DNA of 64,000 nucleotides from Kordiimonas sp. SCSIO 12603 (GTDB lineage Bacteria; Pseudomonadota; Alphaproteobacteria; Sphingomonadales; Kordiimonadaceae), in assembly GCF_024398035.1 (NCBI RefSeq), contig NZ_CP073748.1, forward strand, positions 3,029,001 to 3,093,000, read 5' to 3'. The notes under the pieces were generated by a model that saw only the letters and a list, made by a program, of their open reading frames with translations, did not search any database and was not told the DNA's origin. This document shows positions 56,812 to 64,000 of the stretch, piece by piece. Made by a program: the position numbers and the translations under genes. Within the stretch, counting starts at the first letter, position 1; each line of letters starts with the position of its first letter.

Positions 56812-57063
56812 ATGCAGATCCTCTATTTCGCGAGCATCCGTGAGCAAATTGGCAAAAGTGAAGAAACTATCAGCAAGCCTGATGGCGTAGAAACGATTGC
56901 TGATCTGGTTGCACATTTGAGAAGCTTCAGCGAAGGTCACCACAACGCTCTTGAAAGCATGATGTTTGTTCGGATTGCAGTAAACCAAGTACATGCGCAG
57001 GCTGATCATCCCGTAAGCGATACTGATGAGATCGCCTTCTTTCCTCCGGTTACAGGCGGCTGA
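56812..57063 (+). CDS. moaD: Molybdopterin synthase sulfur-carrier subunit
   Basis: 83 residues with a ubiquitin-like fold and the required C-terminal Gly-Gly (FFPPVTGG), whose thiocarboxylate donates sulfur to the pterin precursor. It starts 2 bp after pgsA and is followed 1 bp later by moaE. Confidence 0.93.
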   Translation: MQILYFASIREQIGKSEETISKPDGVETIADLVAHLRSFSEGHHNALESMMFVRIAVNQVHAQADHPVSDTDEIAFFPPVTGG

Positions 57064-57064
57064 T

Positions 57065-57517
57065 ATGCAGCCCCAAATCTCAGTACAGCTAGACGATTTT
57101 GATATCGGAAATGAGATTAATCAACTAAAAGCAGATAATCACGATATCGGCGCTGTTGTCAGCTTTGTTGGTACAGTACGCGATTTAGCGGATGGTCTTA
57201 CATCCATGACGCTCGAACATTATCCCGCAATGACCGAAGCCGAACTCAATCGAATTGCAAAAGAAGCTAAAGAGCGCTGGCCACTTGAAGGCTGCCGTAT
57301 CATTCACAGGTTCGGCGAATTATTCCCCGGCGACAATATCGTTCTGGTGATTACAGCTTCCGCACACAGGCAAGCAGCGTTCGACGCAGCTAACTTTATT
57401 ATGGACTTTCTTAAAACCAACGCACCATTTTGGAAGAAAGAAACCACATCTAAAGGTGCTAAATGGGTGGATGCCAAAGACGCAGATGATAAAGCGCTCG
57501 AGCGCTGGCAAAAATAG
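57065..57517 (+). CDS. moaE: Molybdopterin synthase catalytic subunit
   Basis: 150 residues from the ATG at 57065; a frame reaching back to 57026 would overlap moaD and is rejected. GAVVSFVGTVRD, MTLEHYPAMTEAEL, the HRFGELFPGD segment and the active-site WKKE lysines are all present. It converts precursor Z to molybdopterin with MoaD. With the orphan modA in the same window, it shows a molybdenum-using cell. Confidence 0.95.
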   Translation: MQPQISVQLDDFDIGNEINQLKADNHDIGAVVSFVGTVRDLADGLTSMTLEHYPAMTEAELNRIAKEAKERWPLEGCRIIHRFGELFPGDNIVLVITASAHRQAAFDAANFIMDFLKTNAPFWKKETTSKGAKWVDAKDADDKALERWQK

Positions 57518-57523
57518 TTTCTT

Positions 57524-57946
57524 CTATAGCGAATGCCAGGTTTGCTTAAGGCCAATTAAATGTATAAGGCCAAAGACTAATACGATCAGTGAACTCCATG
57601 TCCAGAAAGCTGGGCTAGGCAACTGTTCCTCAGGCCTAAAAACTGGAATTAGAGCTAAAGCACGTAAGAGGAAAATAGCGGTAATCCCAGCGAGCGCATA
57701 CTTCACCAAGGGTAACTTTATATTCACACCAGCACCCGCAAGGGCATAAAGCCCGAAGGCAGATAGCACACCCGCAATGAATAGAGTGATAAAAGTAGGA
57801 TAGTTGCTCCCTTCCTCGGCGAGCTTTGCCATCTGTTCACCTGCACCAAAAAAGCGGTACCAAGGTGCACCAAAATAGATAATTAGCAAATGGGTAAAAG
57901 CCGCGCTGAAATTAAGGGCAGCCGCAATCAATAAGTATCTGTTCAT
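57524..57946 (-). CDS. Four-helix membrane protein of unknown function
   Basis: 140 residues with about four hydrophobic helices (about 4-24, 48-70, 80-98 and 110-132). It has no recognised motif beyond the membrane pattern. It converges with moaE and lies between it and the ftsZ terminator region. It could be transcribed by readthrough from the division cluster or alone. Confidence 0.68.
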   Translation of the reverse strand: MNRYLLIAAALNFSAAFTHLLIIYFGAPWYRFFGAGEQMAKLAEEGSNYPTFITLFIAGVLSAFGLYALAGAGVNIKLPLVKYALAGITAIFLLRALALIPVFRPEEQLPSPAFWTWSSLIVLVFGLIHLIGLKQTWHSL

Positions 57947-58018
57947 ATGTATCCCTCACATCACCTACACACTTTATCAGGTTCATTTGAAATGATCACT
58001 GCGGCATATGGACATAAA

Positions 58019-58045
58019 AAAAGCCGGATAAGAAATCCGGCTTTT
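58019..58045 (-). terminator. Intrinsic terminator after ftsZ
   Basis: AAAAGCCGGAT / ATCCGGCTTTT, an 11-bp stem with a 5-nt loop and a T run on the minus strand, 21 bp beyond the ftsZ stop. It closes the division cluster, so lpxC is not part of it here. Confidence 0.88.
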
Positions 58046-58065
58046 CGATTAACTTTCAGCTCAGT

Positions 58066-59670
58066 TTAATTTTGCTGACGGCGCAAGAAACTAGGGATTT
58101 CTAGCTGATCCTTATCCGCTGTTTTAGGGGCGGAACGATCTTCTTCAGTTACCCCACCAAGAGAAGAAGTTGTTTCAACGGCTTCTGGCTCCGTATTTAC
58201 ACGCTCAGATGCGCTTACTTCTGTGTTTCCGCCTCTTAGACCAGCAGTCATCACCTGAAACAGGCTACGCTTCTGTGGTGTAGAAGGTTCTGGCTTAGGT
58301 TCTTCTTCAACCTTAGGCTCAGCCGTATATGCATCCACAAGAGGTGCTTCTGCCTGTCCCGCAGGCGGAGCAAGTGTCTCTTTTGGCATCATAGGTGCCT
58401 CTGCAACAAAAGCATCCGCTTGCTCAGCTTTCGCTAGCGCCTTTTCCTCCAGGTCTTCAGCTTCCCTTGGCATTTCTGGCTGCTCAGATACAGCTTGCTC
58501 AGCACGGTCATCTAAAGATGCCTGTACCTCGCCTAGAATATCAGCAACGGATTTCTCTTCTTCCATAGGAATAGCATCATGCTCTTCCACTGTTTCAGCA
58601 ACCTCGGCAGCCTCTTCTGCCTCTTCAGCAGCAGTTTCTTCTACGATTGGTTCTGGCGCCGGCTCAGGCTTGCGCACGGGCACTGGAATTTCAATATTCT
58701 GTGCTCCGCCCTCAATACCTGTAGCGACAACAGAGACACGAAGTTTACCTTCAAGGTCTTGGTTAAAAGCAGAACCGAATACGATAAGCGCATCTGGGTC
58801 CACCTGCTCACGCACCATATTTACGGCTTCATCAACTTCATACAGCGTCATATCCATCCCGCCTGTAACGTTGATGATCACACCTTTAGCACCCTTTAAG
58901 GAAGCTTCCTCAAGAAGTGGATTAGAAATAGCTGCGGCGGCGGCATCCTGTGCACGGGTTTCACCTTCCGCTTCCCCCGTACCCATCATGGCTTTGCCCA
59001 TTTCAGACATAACTGTACGAACGTCAGCAAAATCAAGGTTGATCAAACCGGGCATAACCATAAGGTCTGTAATACCACGAACACCGGAATGTAGCACTTC
59101 ATCAGCCATATTAAAGGCATCTGCGAAAGTCGTACGCTCGTTCGCTACACGGAACAGATTTTGGTTCGGGATAATAATCAGCGTATCAACATTCTGGGCA
59201 AGTTCAGCGATACCACTGTCTGCAATCTTTGCACGGCGGCCACCTTCAAACTGGAACGGTCGTGTCACAACGCCGACTGTAAGGATACCTTTTTCACGAG
59301 CACGACGAGCAATAACCGGCGCAGCACCTGTGCCCGTACCGCCGCCCATACCGGCCGTTACAAACGCCATATGGCAACCATTTAAGGTTTCATCAATTGA
59401 ATCAACTGCCTCTTCCGCCGCTGCAGCACCAATTTTAGGCTGCGCGCCAGCACCAAGACCTTGAGTGATCTCTATACCCAGCTGGATACGGTTATCAGCA
59501 GCAGATGCAGCAAGTGACTGCGCGTCTGTATTTGCAACGACAAAATCAACGCCTTGTAACTGCGCTGAAATCATATTATTTACGGCGTTACAGCCCGCAC
59601 CACCAACACCCACAACCGCAATGCGCGGTGTAATTTCTGTTAGCTCTGTATTTCCAAATTCAATCGACAT
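58066..59670 (-). CDS. ftsZ: Cell division GTPase FtsZ
   Basis: 534 residues. The GTPase domain has the tubulin signature [10 protein letters not shown] (about 109-118), the N-terminal [12 protein letters not shown] and the T7-loop [11 protein letters not shown]. After about residue 320 a long linker, very rich in Glu, Ala and Pro, extends for about 190 residues and ends in the conserved C-terminal peptide IPSFLRRQ that binds FtsA and other partners. Long linkers are usual in alphaproteobacterial FtsZ. It follows ftsA by 74 bp. Confidence 0.97.
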   Translation of the reverse strand: MSIEFGNTELTEITPRIAVVGVGGAGCNAVNNMISAQLQGVDFVVANTDAQSLAASAADNRIQLGIEITQGLGAGAQPKIGAAAAEEAVDSIDETLNGCHMAFVTAGMGGGTGTGAAPVIARRAREKGILTVGVVTRPFQFEGGRRAKIADSGIAELAQNVDTLIIIPNQNLFRVANERTTFADAFNMADEVLHSGVRGITDLMVMPGLINLDFADVRTVMSEMGKAMMGTGEAEGETRAQDAAAAAISNPLLEEASLKGAKGVIINVTGGMDMTLYEVDEAVNMVREQVDPDALIVFGSAFNQDLEGKLRVSVVATGIEGGAQNIEIPVPVRKPEPAPEPIVEETAAEEAEEAAEVAETVEEHDAIPMEEEKSVADILGEVQASLDDRAEQAVSEQPEMPREAEDLEEKALAKAEQADAFVAEAPMMPKETLAPPAGQAEAPLVDAYTAEPKVEEEPKPEPSTPQKRSLFQVMTAGLRGGNTEVSASERVNTEPEAVETTSSLGGVTEEDRSAPKTADKDQLEIPSFLRRQQN

Positions 59671-59744
59671 TGCCCGAATACCTCCGTTGATTTCTTTCTA
59701 ACCTGCTACGCGTGGCAATGCCAGTGTTTGCAGCACGTATTTCA

Positions 59745-61004
59745 TCAGAAACTTTCTTTTATCCAGCGCATTACCCGGCTAAACGCGCCGCCTTGGGGAA
59801 TATCGCCTGCTTGTTTGTCTTGTTTAAAAATTTGCTGAGGTGTTTTAGCCGCATATTCCAGCAAACCAACAGCCACTGCAAAGTTAGGGGATTGCCCGGC
59901 CACAGGAAGCCCTGAAACCTTTTGAGGACGGCCAATACGCACATGACGCCCGAGGATACGGCATGCAAGATCCCGGACAGCTTCACACTGCGCTGAACCA
60001 CCAGTGATAACTACCCGCCGTCCTGCAACACCCGAAAAACCTGACTGATCAAGACGATCAGCAATTGTTGTAAAAAGAAGCTCAAGTTCTTTCTCAACAA
60101 CAGATGTAAGCGCGCTACGTTTCATGCGCACAACACGGTCAGATCCCACTTCACCAACTTGCGGTACTTCAATCTCAATATGCTCGTCCGTTGCGTCAAC
60201 TCGCGCGCAGCCATGAAATGTTTTGAGCCGTTCCGCTTCATCAAATGGTGTTAACAGATTCCGAGCAACTTGCTCAGTAATCTGAGCGCCACCAATGGGC
60301 AGAATTTCAGAATGGACCAGAGCCCCTTGGGCATAGACAGAAATACCCGTGGTGCCCCCGCCTAGATCAATACAGGCAGCACCCATTTTCATTTCATCAT
60401 CAACAAGTGAGGAAAGTCCCGCAGCATAAGGGGCAAGCACCACACTCCGAACATTCAGATGAGCCCTGCGCACACAGGCCTCCAGATTTTTAAGAGGGCC
60501 TGCTGATACAGTTACTGCCAGGACGGCCAGCCCCAGCTTTTTACCGTACATCCCAACTGGAGGCTTGGTACCATAATTACCATCCACCGCGTAAGCCGCA
60601 GGAAAGGCATGTAACAATCCATCCTCGTCAAAATCTATTTGCTCTTTAGCCTCTGCAATTGCTTGATCAACATCAGCCTGTGTCACGGCATGACCAGCAA
60701 CATCTACCTCAACTTCAATTACTCTCGTTTGCGGTTCACCACCAGAGAAGCTGAGAATTACGTCGCTTACCGTCGTACCTGCCATTTTCTCTGCTTGATC
60801 AACAGAGGCACGGATCGCTTTCTCAGTAAGTTCCATATCAACTATGGCACCACCAACAACACCGCCGTTACAGGCCCGGTTACCAACGCCACGTACCACA
60901 TAAGATCCATCAGGGGAAAAATCAGCAATCAGGCACGCTACTTTACTTGATCCAACATCAAGTGCAGCGATTGTTCCTTCCATTACGTCATCTAATATCT
61001 TCAT
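59745..61004 (-). CDS. ftsA: Cell division protein FtsA
   Basis: 419 residues, an actin-like ATPase. ALDVGSSKVACLIAD is the phosphate-1 motif, the SHS2/1C subdomain lies at about 85-165, IDLGGGTTGISVY is the phosphate-2 motif and VVITGGSAQCEAV the adenosine motif. The C-terminal amphipathic helix (RVMRWIKESF) attaches it to the membrane. It anchors FtsZ filaments. It is 20 bp after ftsQ. Confidence 0.96.
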   Translation of the reverse strand: MKILDDVMEGTIAALDVGSSKVACLIADFSPDGSYVVRGVGNRACNGGVVGGAIVDMELTEKAIRASVDQAEKMAGTTVSDVILSFSGGEPQTRVIEVEVDVAGHAVTQADVDQAIAEAKEQIDFDEDGLLHAFPAAYAVDGNYGTKPPVGMYGKKLGLAVLAVTVSAGPLKNLEACVRRAHLNVRSVVLAPYAAGLSSLVDDEMKMGAACIDLGGGTTGISVYAQGALVHSEILPIGGAQITEQVARNLLTPFDEAERLKTFHGCARVDATDEHIEIEVPQVGEVGSDRVVRMKRSALTSVVEKELELLFTTIADRLDQSGFSGVAGRRVVITGGSAQCEAVRDLACRILGRHVRIGRPQKVSGLPVAGQSPNFAVAVGLLEYAAKTPQQIFKQDKQAGDIPQGGAFSRVMRWIKESF

Positions 61005-61024
61005 AGATCCATCACTCTATACAA

Positions 61025-61804
61025 TCAGGTTGCCCACTCTTTACCGTCCATCATACGGCGGCCCGTTGGGGTTACGCGCACTACTACACGATCAGCAACA
61101 CGCATATCTAATACGCTAATCTCCCGTGCAAGGAAATTGTGAGCAGCCTCCAGCCTTACAAACTTATCCCATGCGGCATCACCGTTATAATCCGTCAGAA
61201 ATTCCTCAGGGAGTTTCAAACGAATACCATTATCAAAAATAATATCCCAGCGTCGTTCACCAACGAATACAGCTGTTTTCACCCTATCCGATAAATCACC
61301 TGCTGTTTCCAACTTCGAGAACAACGTTTCGATATGCGCAGGTGCTGCTTCCCCCACAACAAGAGGTAGATGACTAAACTCGTGCAGGCCGCGAGCAGTA
61401 ATAACTACGCCGTCTGGGTCAATCAACCTAACAACACCCTCTTGTTGCCACAGGGCAAACGCTTCACGTTCGGTGATAGAAACCTTAATCTCTCCTGGGA
61501 AAATACGGCTCACTTTAGCTTGTTTAACCCAAGGCAGAGTCTCAATGCGTTCTTTAATCATAACGAGATCAACTGACAGGATCGGCACACCATCATCAAT
61601 ATCAAGAACAGCGAGCACATCGTTGTAAGCCGTACGCTCAGCACCACTCACCGAAAGCTGAGATAATTCAAAACCTGCCTGACGGGTGGTTTCGTAGAAC
61701 CAGCTTTCCGTTACAGATCTTGCAAACAGCATTACTGACGCAACCAGCAAAATAAAGGTAAAAAGCGACAATCCATAACGATGCTGTTTAACAAAAGCTG
61801 TCAT
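61025..61804 (-). CDS. ftsQ: Cell division protein FtsQ
   Basis: 259 residues. One membrane helix at about 13-32 follows a short cytoplasmic tail, then a POTRA domain (about 43-115, LSVSGAERTAYNDVLAVLDIDDGVPILSVDL split across it) and the FtsQ beta domain with SITEREAFALWQ and DMRVADRVVVR. It recruits FtsB and FtsL. Its ATG overlaps the murB stop (TAATG). Confidence 0.93.
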   Translation of the reverse strand: MTAFVKQHRYGLSLFTFILLVASVMLFARSVTESWFYETTRQAGFELSQLSVSGAERTAYNDVLAVLDIDDGVPILSVDLVMIKERIETLPWVKQAKVSRIFPGEIKVSITEREAFALWQQEGVVRLIDPDGVVITARGLHEFSHLPLVVGEAAPAHIETLFSKLETAGDLSDRVKTAVFVGERRWDIIFDNGIRLKLPEEFLTDYNGDAAWDKFVRLEAAHNFLAREISVLDMRVADRVVVRVTPTGRRMMDGKEWAT

Positions 61805-62712
61805 TAGTTCGCCTCCCCAATTCGCTGGATTTCCCAGTGAAGATCAACGCCTGAATTGGCTTTCACACGCGTGCGCACTGTCTCCCCAAGTTCCTCAATC
61901 TCAGCAGCTGTAGCTCCGCCGTGATTAATAAGGAAGTTACAGTGTTTTTCTGAAACCTGGGCGTCGCCGATTTGAAGCCCTCGGCAGCCAGCTTCGTCAA
62001 TAAGCTTCCATGCATGGGTGCCCTCTGGGTTTTTAAACGTACTACCGCCAGTACGAGTACCGATGGGCTGGCTCTCTGAGCGCGCATTTGTGATCTCGTC
62101 CATACGCTTCTGTATCTCAGCAGGATCACCATCCTTTACTTGAAACGATGCTCCTAAAAAGATCAAGTCTGCTGGCAAAGCTGTTTTGCGGTAACTGAAG
62201 TCAAAATCATCCAATTTGAACTCGTGCATATGCCCATACCGATCAACGGCATGAGAATGCAACAGAACATCCTTGATCTCACGGCCGTAAGCACCTGCAT
62301 TCATTCGTAATGCACCGCCGACTGTTCCTGGTACCCCCACCATGAATTCAAGTCCTGTTTTACCCGCTTTCTGTGCTTCTCGCGCAACATGTACATCCAT
62401 TGTTCCAGCAAGAGCTTTCAGTACATTTCCTTGAATAAGGGTGCCTGAAAAGCCTCTGCCCAGCCGGATAACAATCCCCCTAACACCACCATCTCGTACA
62501 AGTAAATTAGAGCCAACACCTACCACGGTAATTGGTATTTCACTGGGCACATGGCGTAGAAAGGTTTGTAAATCTGCTTCATCCGCGGGTTCAAATAAAA
62601 TATCAGCCGGCCCACCGGTTCTGAACCAGCTGAGACGCGCAAGATCGGCGCCTTCCTTGAGGCGTCCTTTCAAATGCGGCATATCTTCCAAGAATGAATA
62701 AGCAGTTGTCAT
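61804..62712 (-). CDS. murB: UDP-N-acetylenolpyruvoylglucosamine reductase
   Basis: 302 residues. A flavoprotein that reduces the enolpyruvyl group to make UDP-MurNAc. WFRTGGPADILFEP, VVGVGSNLLVRDGGVRG, the GVPGTVGGALRMNAGAYG FAD motif and GSTFKNPEG (active-site Ser) are all present. It is the shorter type I/II form. It is 3 bp after murC and overlaps ftsQ, leaving no room for ddl. Confidence 0.96.
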   Translation of the reverse strand: MTTAYSFLEDMPHLKGRLKEGADLARLSWFRTGGPADILFEPADEADLQTFLRHVPSEIPITVVGVGSNLLVRDGGVRGIVIRLGRGFSGTLIQGNVLKALAGTMDVHVAREAQKAGKTGLEFMVGVPGTVGGALRMNAGAYGREIKDVLLHSHAVDRYGHMHEFKLDDFDFSYRKTALPADLIFLGASFQVKDGDPAEIQKRMDEITNARSESQPIGTRTGGSTFKNPEGTHAWKLIDEAGCRGLQIGDAQVSEKHCNFLINHGGATAAEIEELGETVRTRVKANSGVDLHWEIQRIGEAN

Positions 62713-62715
62713 GAT

Positions 62716-64000
62716 TTAGGACCCTAACTGCTCAGGCAAATCATGAGCCCATTTGGTGATAGACCCGGCACCAAGACAAATAACAGCATCACCAGCTTCG
62801 GCATATTTGCCGACCACTGCAGCCAAATCGTCAGGCCCATTTACTACGTCAACAAGCCTATGACCATGAGTACGGATGCCTTCAGCAAGGCTATCACGAT
62901 TAATGCCCTCTATTGGTTGTTCACCTGCTTCATATACAGGTGCAACAAGCACTACATCTGCATCATTAAAACAGGTACAGAACTCTTCGAATAAACTTTC
63001 AAGACGCGTATATCTATGAGGCTGTGCAACTGCAATAACCTTACCTTCAAAACTCTCGCGCGCAGCTTTCAGTACAGCGCCAATCTCTACCGGGTGATGA
63101 CCATAGTCATCGATCACTGTCACACCGTTCGCCTCGCCAGTTTTAGTAAACCTGCGTTTTACACCACCAAAGCTTTCAAATGCTTTGCGGAGTGTTTCAT
63201 CTTCCACATACATCTCAAGGCCAACACAAATAGCCGCGAGTGCATTTTGAATATTATGATCCCCTGGCATTGGAAGCTTAATACCTTGAATAACCCGGCC
63301 ATCTGCATTCGCCGTTTCTCTCAAACGCACATCGAAAGTAACAGCGCCGGAGGATGGTCTAATATTTACCGCTTGCACATCAGCTTGGGCGCTCAATCCG
63401 TAAGTGATGAACTTCCGGTCTTGGATATTTGCGATTAACCCTTGCACCTCTGGGTGATCAACACACAGTACCGCTGCACCATAAAATGGGACACGTTCGA
63501 GAAATGTTTTAAAGGCTTCCTTTTCCGCTTCAAACGTGCCGTAGAAATCTAGATGTTCAGCATCCAGATTGGTAACAACAGCAATTGTTGCAGGAAGCTT
63601 CACGAAAGTACCGTCACTTTCGTCGGCTTCTACAACCATCCAATCCCCTTCACCAAGGCGAGCATTTGTACCGTAGCTGTTGATAATACCGCCATTGATC
63701 ACAGTCGGGTCGATACCAGCAGCTTCAAGAACGGTTGCGACCATGGATGTGGTTGTTGTTTTACCGTGAGTACCGGCAACTGATACACACCACTTAAGGC
63801 GCATAAGCTCGGCAAGCATTTCAGCACGACGTACGACCGGGATAGAGCGAATTCGAGCTTCAATCACTTCAGGATTGTCAGCTTTAATAGCGGTAGATAC
63901 CACCAGCACCTGTGCATCTGCAACATTCTCAGCCTTCTGGCCGACCATCACCCTTATTCCCAGCTTCTGTAGACGTTCAACATTGGGATTAGCACTTATA
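62716..64000 (-). CDS. murC: UDP-N-acetylmuramate-L-alanine ligase (partial, N-terminus off window)
   Basis: About 428 residues are in the window; the frame is open through 64000, so an apparent start at 63951 is internal. Residues read [25 protein letters not shown] at the right edge, then the ATP-binding [16 protein letters not shown] motif, the central [10 protein letters not shown] segment with the substrate His, and the C-terminal ligand-binding part (ICLGAGSIT). It adds L-Ala to UDP-MurNAc. The N-terminal UDP-binding start lies outside the window. Confidence 0.95.
   Translation of the reverse strand, partial: ISANPNVERLQKLGIRVMVGQKAENVADAQVLVVSTAIKADNPEVIEARIRSIPVVRRAEMLAELMRLKWCVSVAGTHGKTTTTSMVATVLEAAGIDPTVINGGIINSYGTNARLGEGDWMVVEADESDGTFVKLPATIAVVTNLDAEHLDFYGTFEAEKEAFKTFLERVPFYGAAVLCVDHPEVQGLIANIQDRKFITYGLSAQADVQAVNIRPSSGAVTFDVRLRETANADGRVIQGIKLPMPGDHNIQNALAAICVGLEMYVEDETLRKAFESFGGVKRRFTKTGEANGVTVIDDYGHHPVEIGAVLKAARESFEGKVIAVAQPHRYTRLESLFEEFCTCFNDADVVLVAPVYEAGEQPIEGINRDSLAEGIRTHGHRLVDVVNGPDDLAAVVGKYAEAGDAVICLGAGSITKWAHDLPEQLGS

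Noticed and set aside
58670-59464. 264-residue open frame opposite ftsZ
   Set aside because: Shadow of ftsZ; Ser/Pro/Ala-rich composition with no domain.
1-64000. tRNA genes, CRISPR arrays, IS elements or prophage
   Set aside because: Intergenic gaps were read by eye and showed no T-loop signatures, spaced repeats, transposase frames or phage genes.

Overview
The window is chromosomal DNA from an alphaproteobacterium of moderate GC content. This is inferred from family-level gene content and gene order: a serC-serA-hisZ-purA cluster headed by what looks like the alphaproteobacterial serC leader RNA, an alphaproteobacterial-type RpoH, pal-cpoB-tilS-ftsH-folP-glmM, nadA-nadC, uvrC-pgsA-moaD-moaE, and murC-murB-ftsQ-ftsA-ftsZ. 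A marine order such as Kordiimonadales or Sneathiellales is a guess and cannot be settled from the window. No rRNA, tRNA, insertion sequence, prophage or CRISPR array was seen. Both edges cut genes: an FeS-type photolyase on the left and murC on the right.

Layout. 1-3.8 kb: partial photolyase, an acyl-CoA synthetase and a small membrane protein. 3.8-5.8 kb: a RluA-family pseudouridine synthase and rpoH. 5.8-8.4 kb: a two-gene unit encoding a membrane-anchored protein-kinase-like protein whose catalytic residues are lost, plus a small Arg-rich membrane protein. 8.6-14.1 kb: serine, histidine and purine synthesis. 14.3-15.4 kb: two tandem EF-hand lipoproteins. 15.5-25.7 kb: a long leftward cluster for envelope and housekeeping work (pal, cpoB, tilS, ftsH, folP, glmM, thiD, an alpha/beta hydrolase and a beta-lactamase-fold hydrolase). 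25.8-39.7 kb: mixed housekeeping (LysE exporter, pyrC, ygfZ, two PAS_5 proteins, ppdK, glyQS, map, chorismate mutase, an S49 peptidase, a TrmN6-like methyltransferase and a polyprenyl synthase).

39.8-42.6 kb is the most accessory-looking part. It has a family-3 solute-binding protein, a sulfotransferase-like protein and an orphan ModA, all more AT-rich than their neighbours. They are followed by a near-ideal sigma-54 (-24/-12) promoter that drives a transcript of about 140 nt ending in a strong intrinsic terminator. That transcript is either a structured small RNA or encodes a 28-residue peptide with a CxxCH motif; it is the best candidate here for something undescribed.

42.6-54 kb: an MBL-fold hydrolase, nadA-nadC, a membrane protein, an M48 lipoprotein, rpmF, a large secreted M14 peptidase with a duplicated-domain secreted partner and a 2-hydroxyacid dehydrogenase, a Ca/Na antiporter, and a pteridine-reductase-like SDR with folB. 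A 373-bp AT-rich gap before uvrC carries two DnaA boxes. 54.3-64 kb: uvrC, pgsA, moaD-moaE, a membrane protein, and the end of the division/cell-wall cluster, in which ddl is absent between murB and ftsQ.

Many genes are tightly packed, with TAATG overlaps (glmM/thiD, sulfotransferase/modA, the secreted protein/ghrA, murB/ftsQ), which suggests translational coupling.
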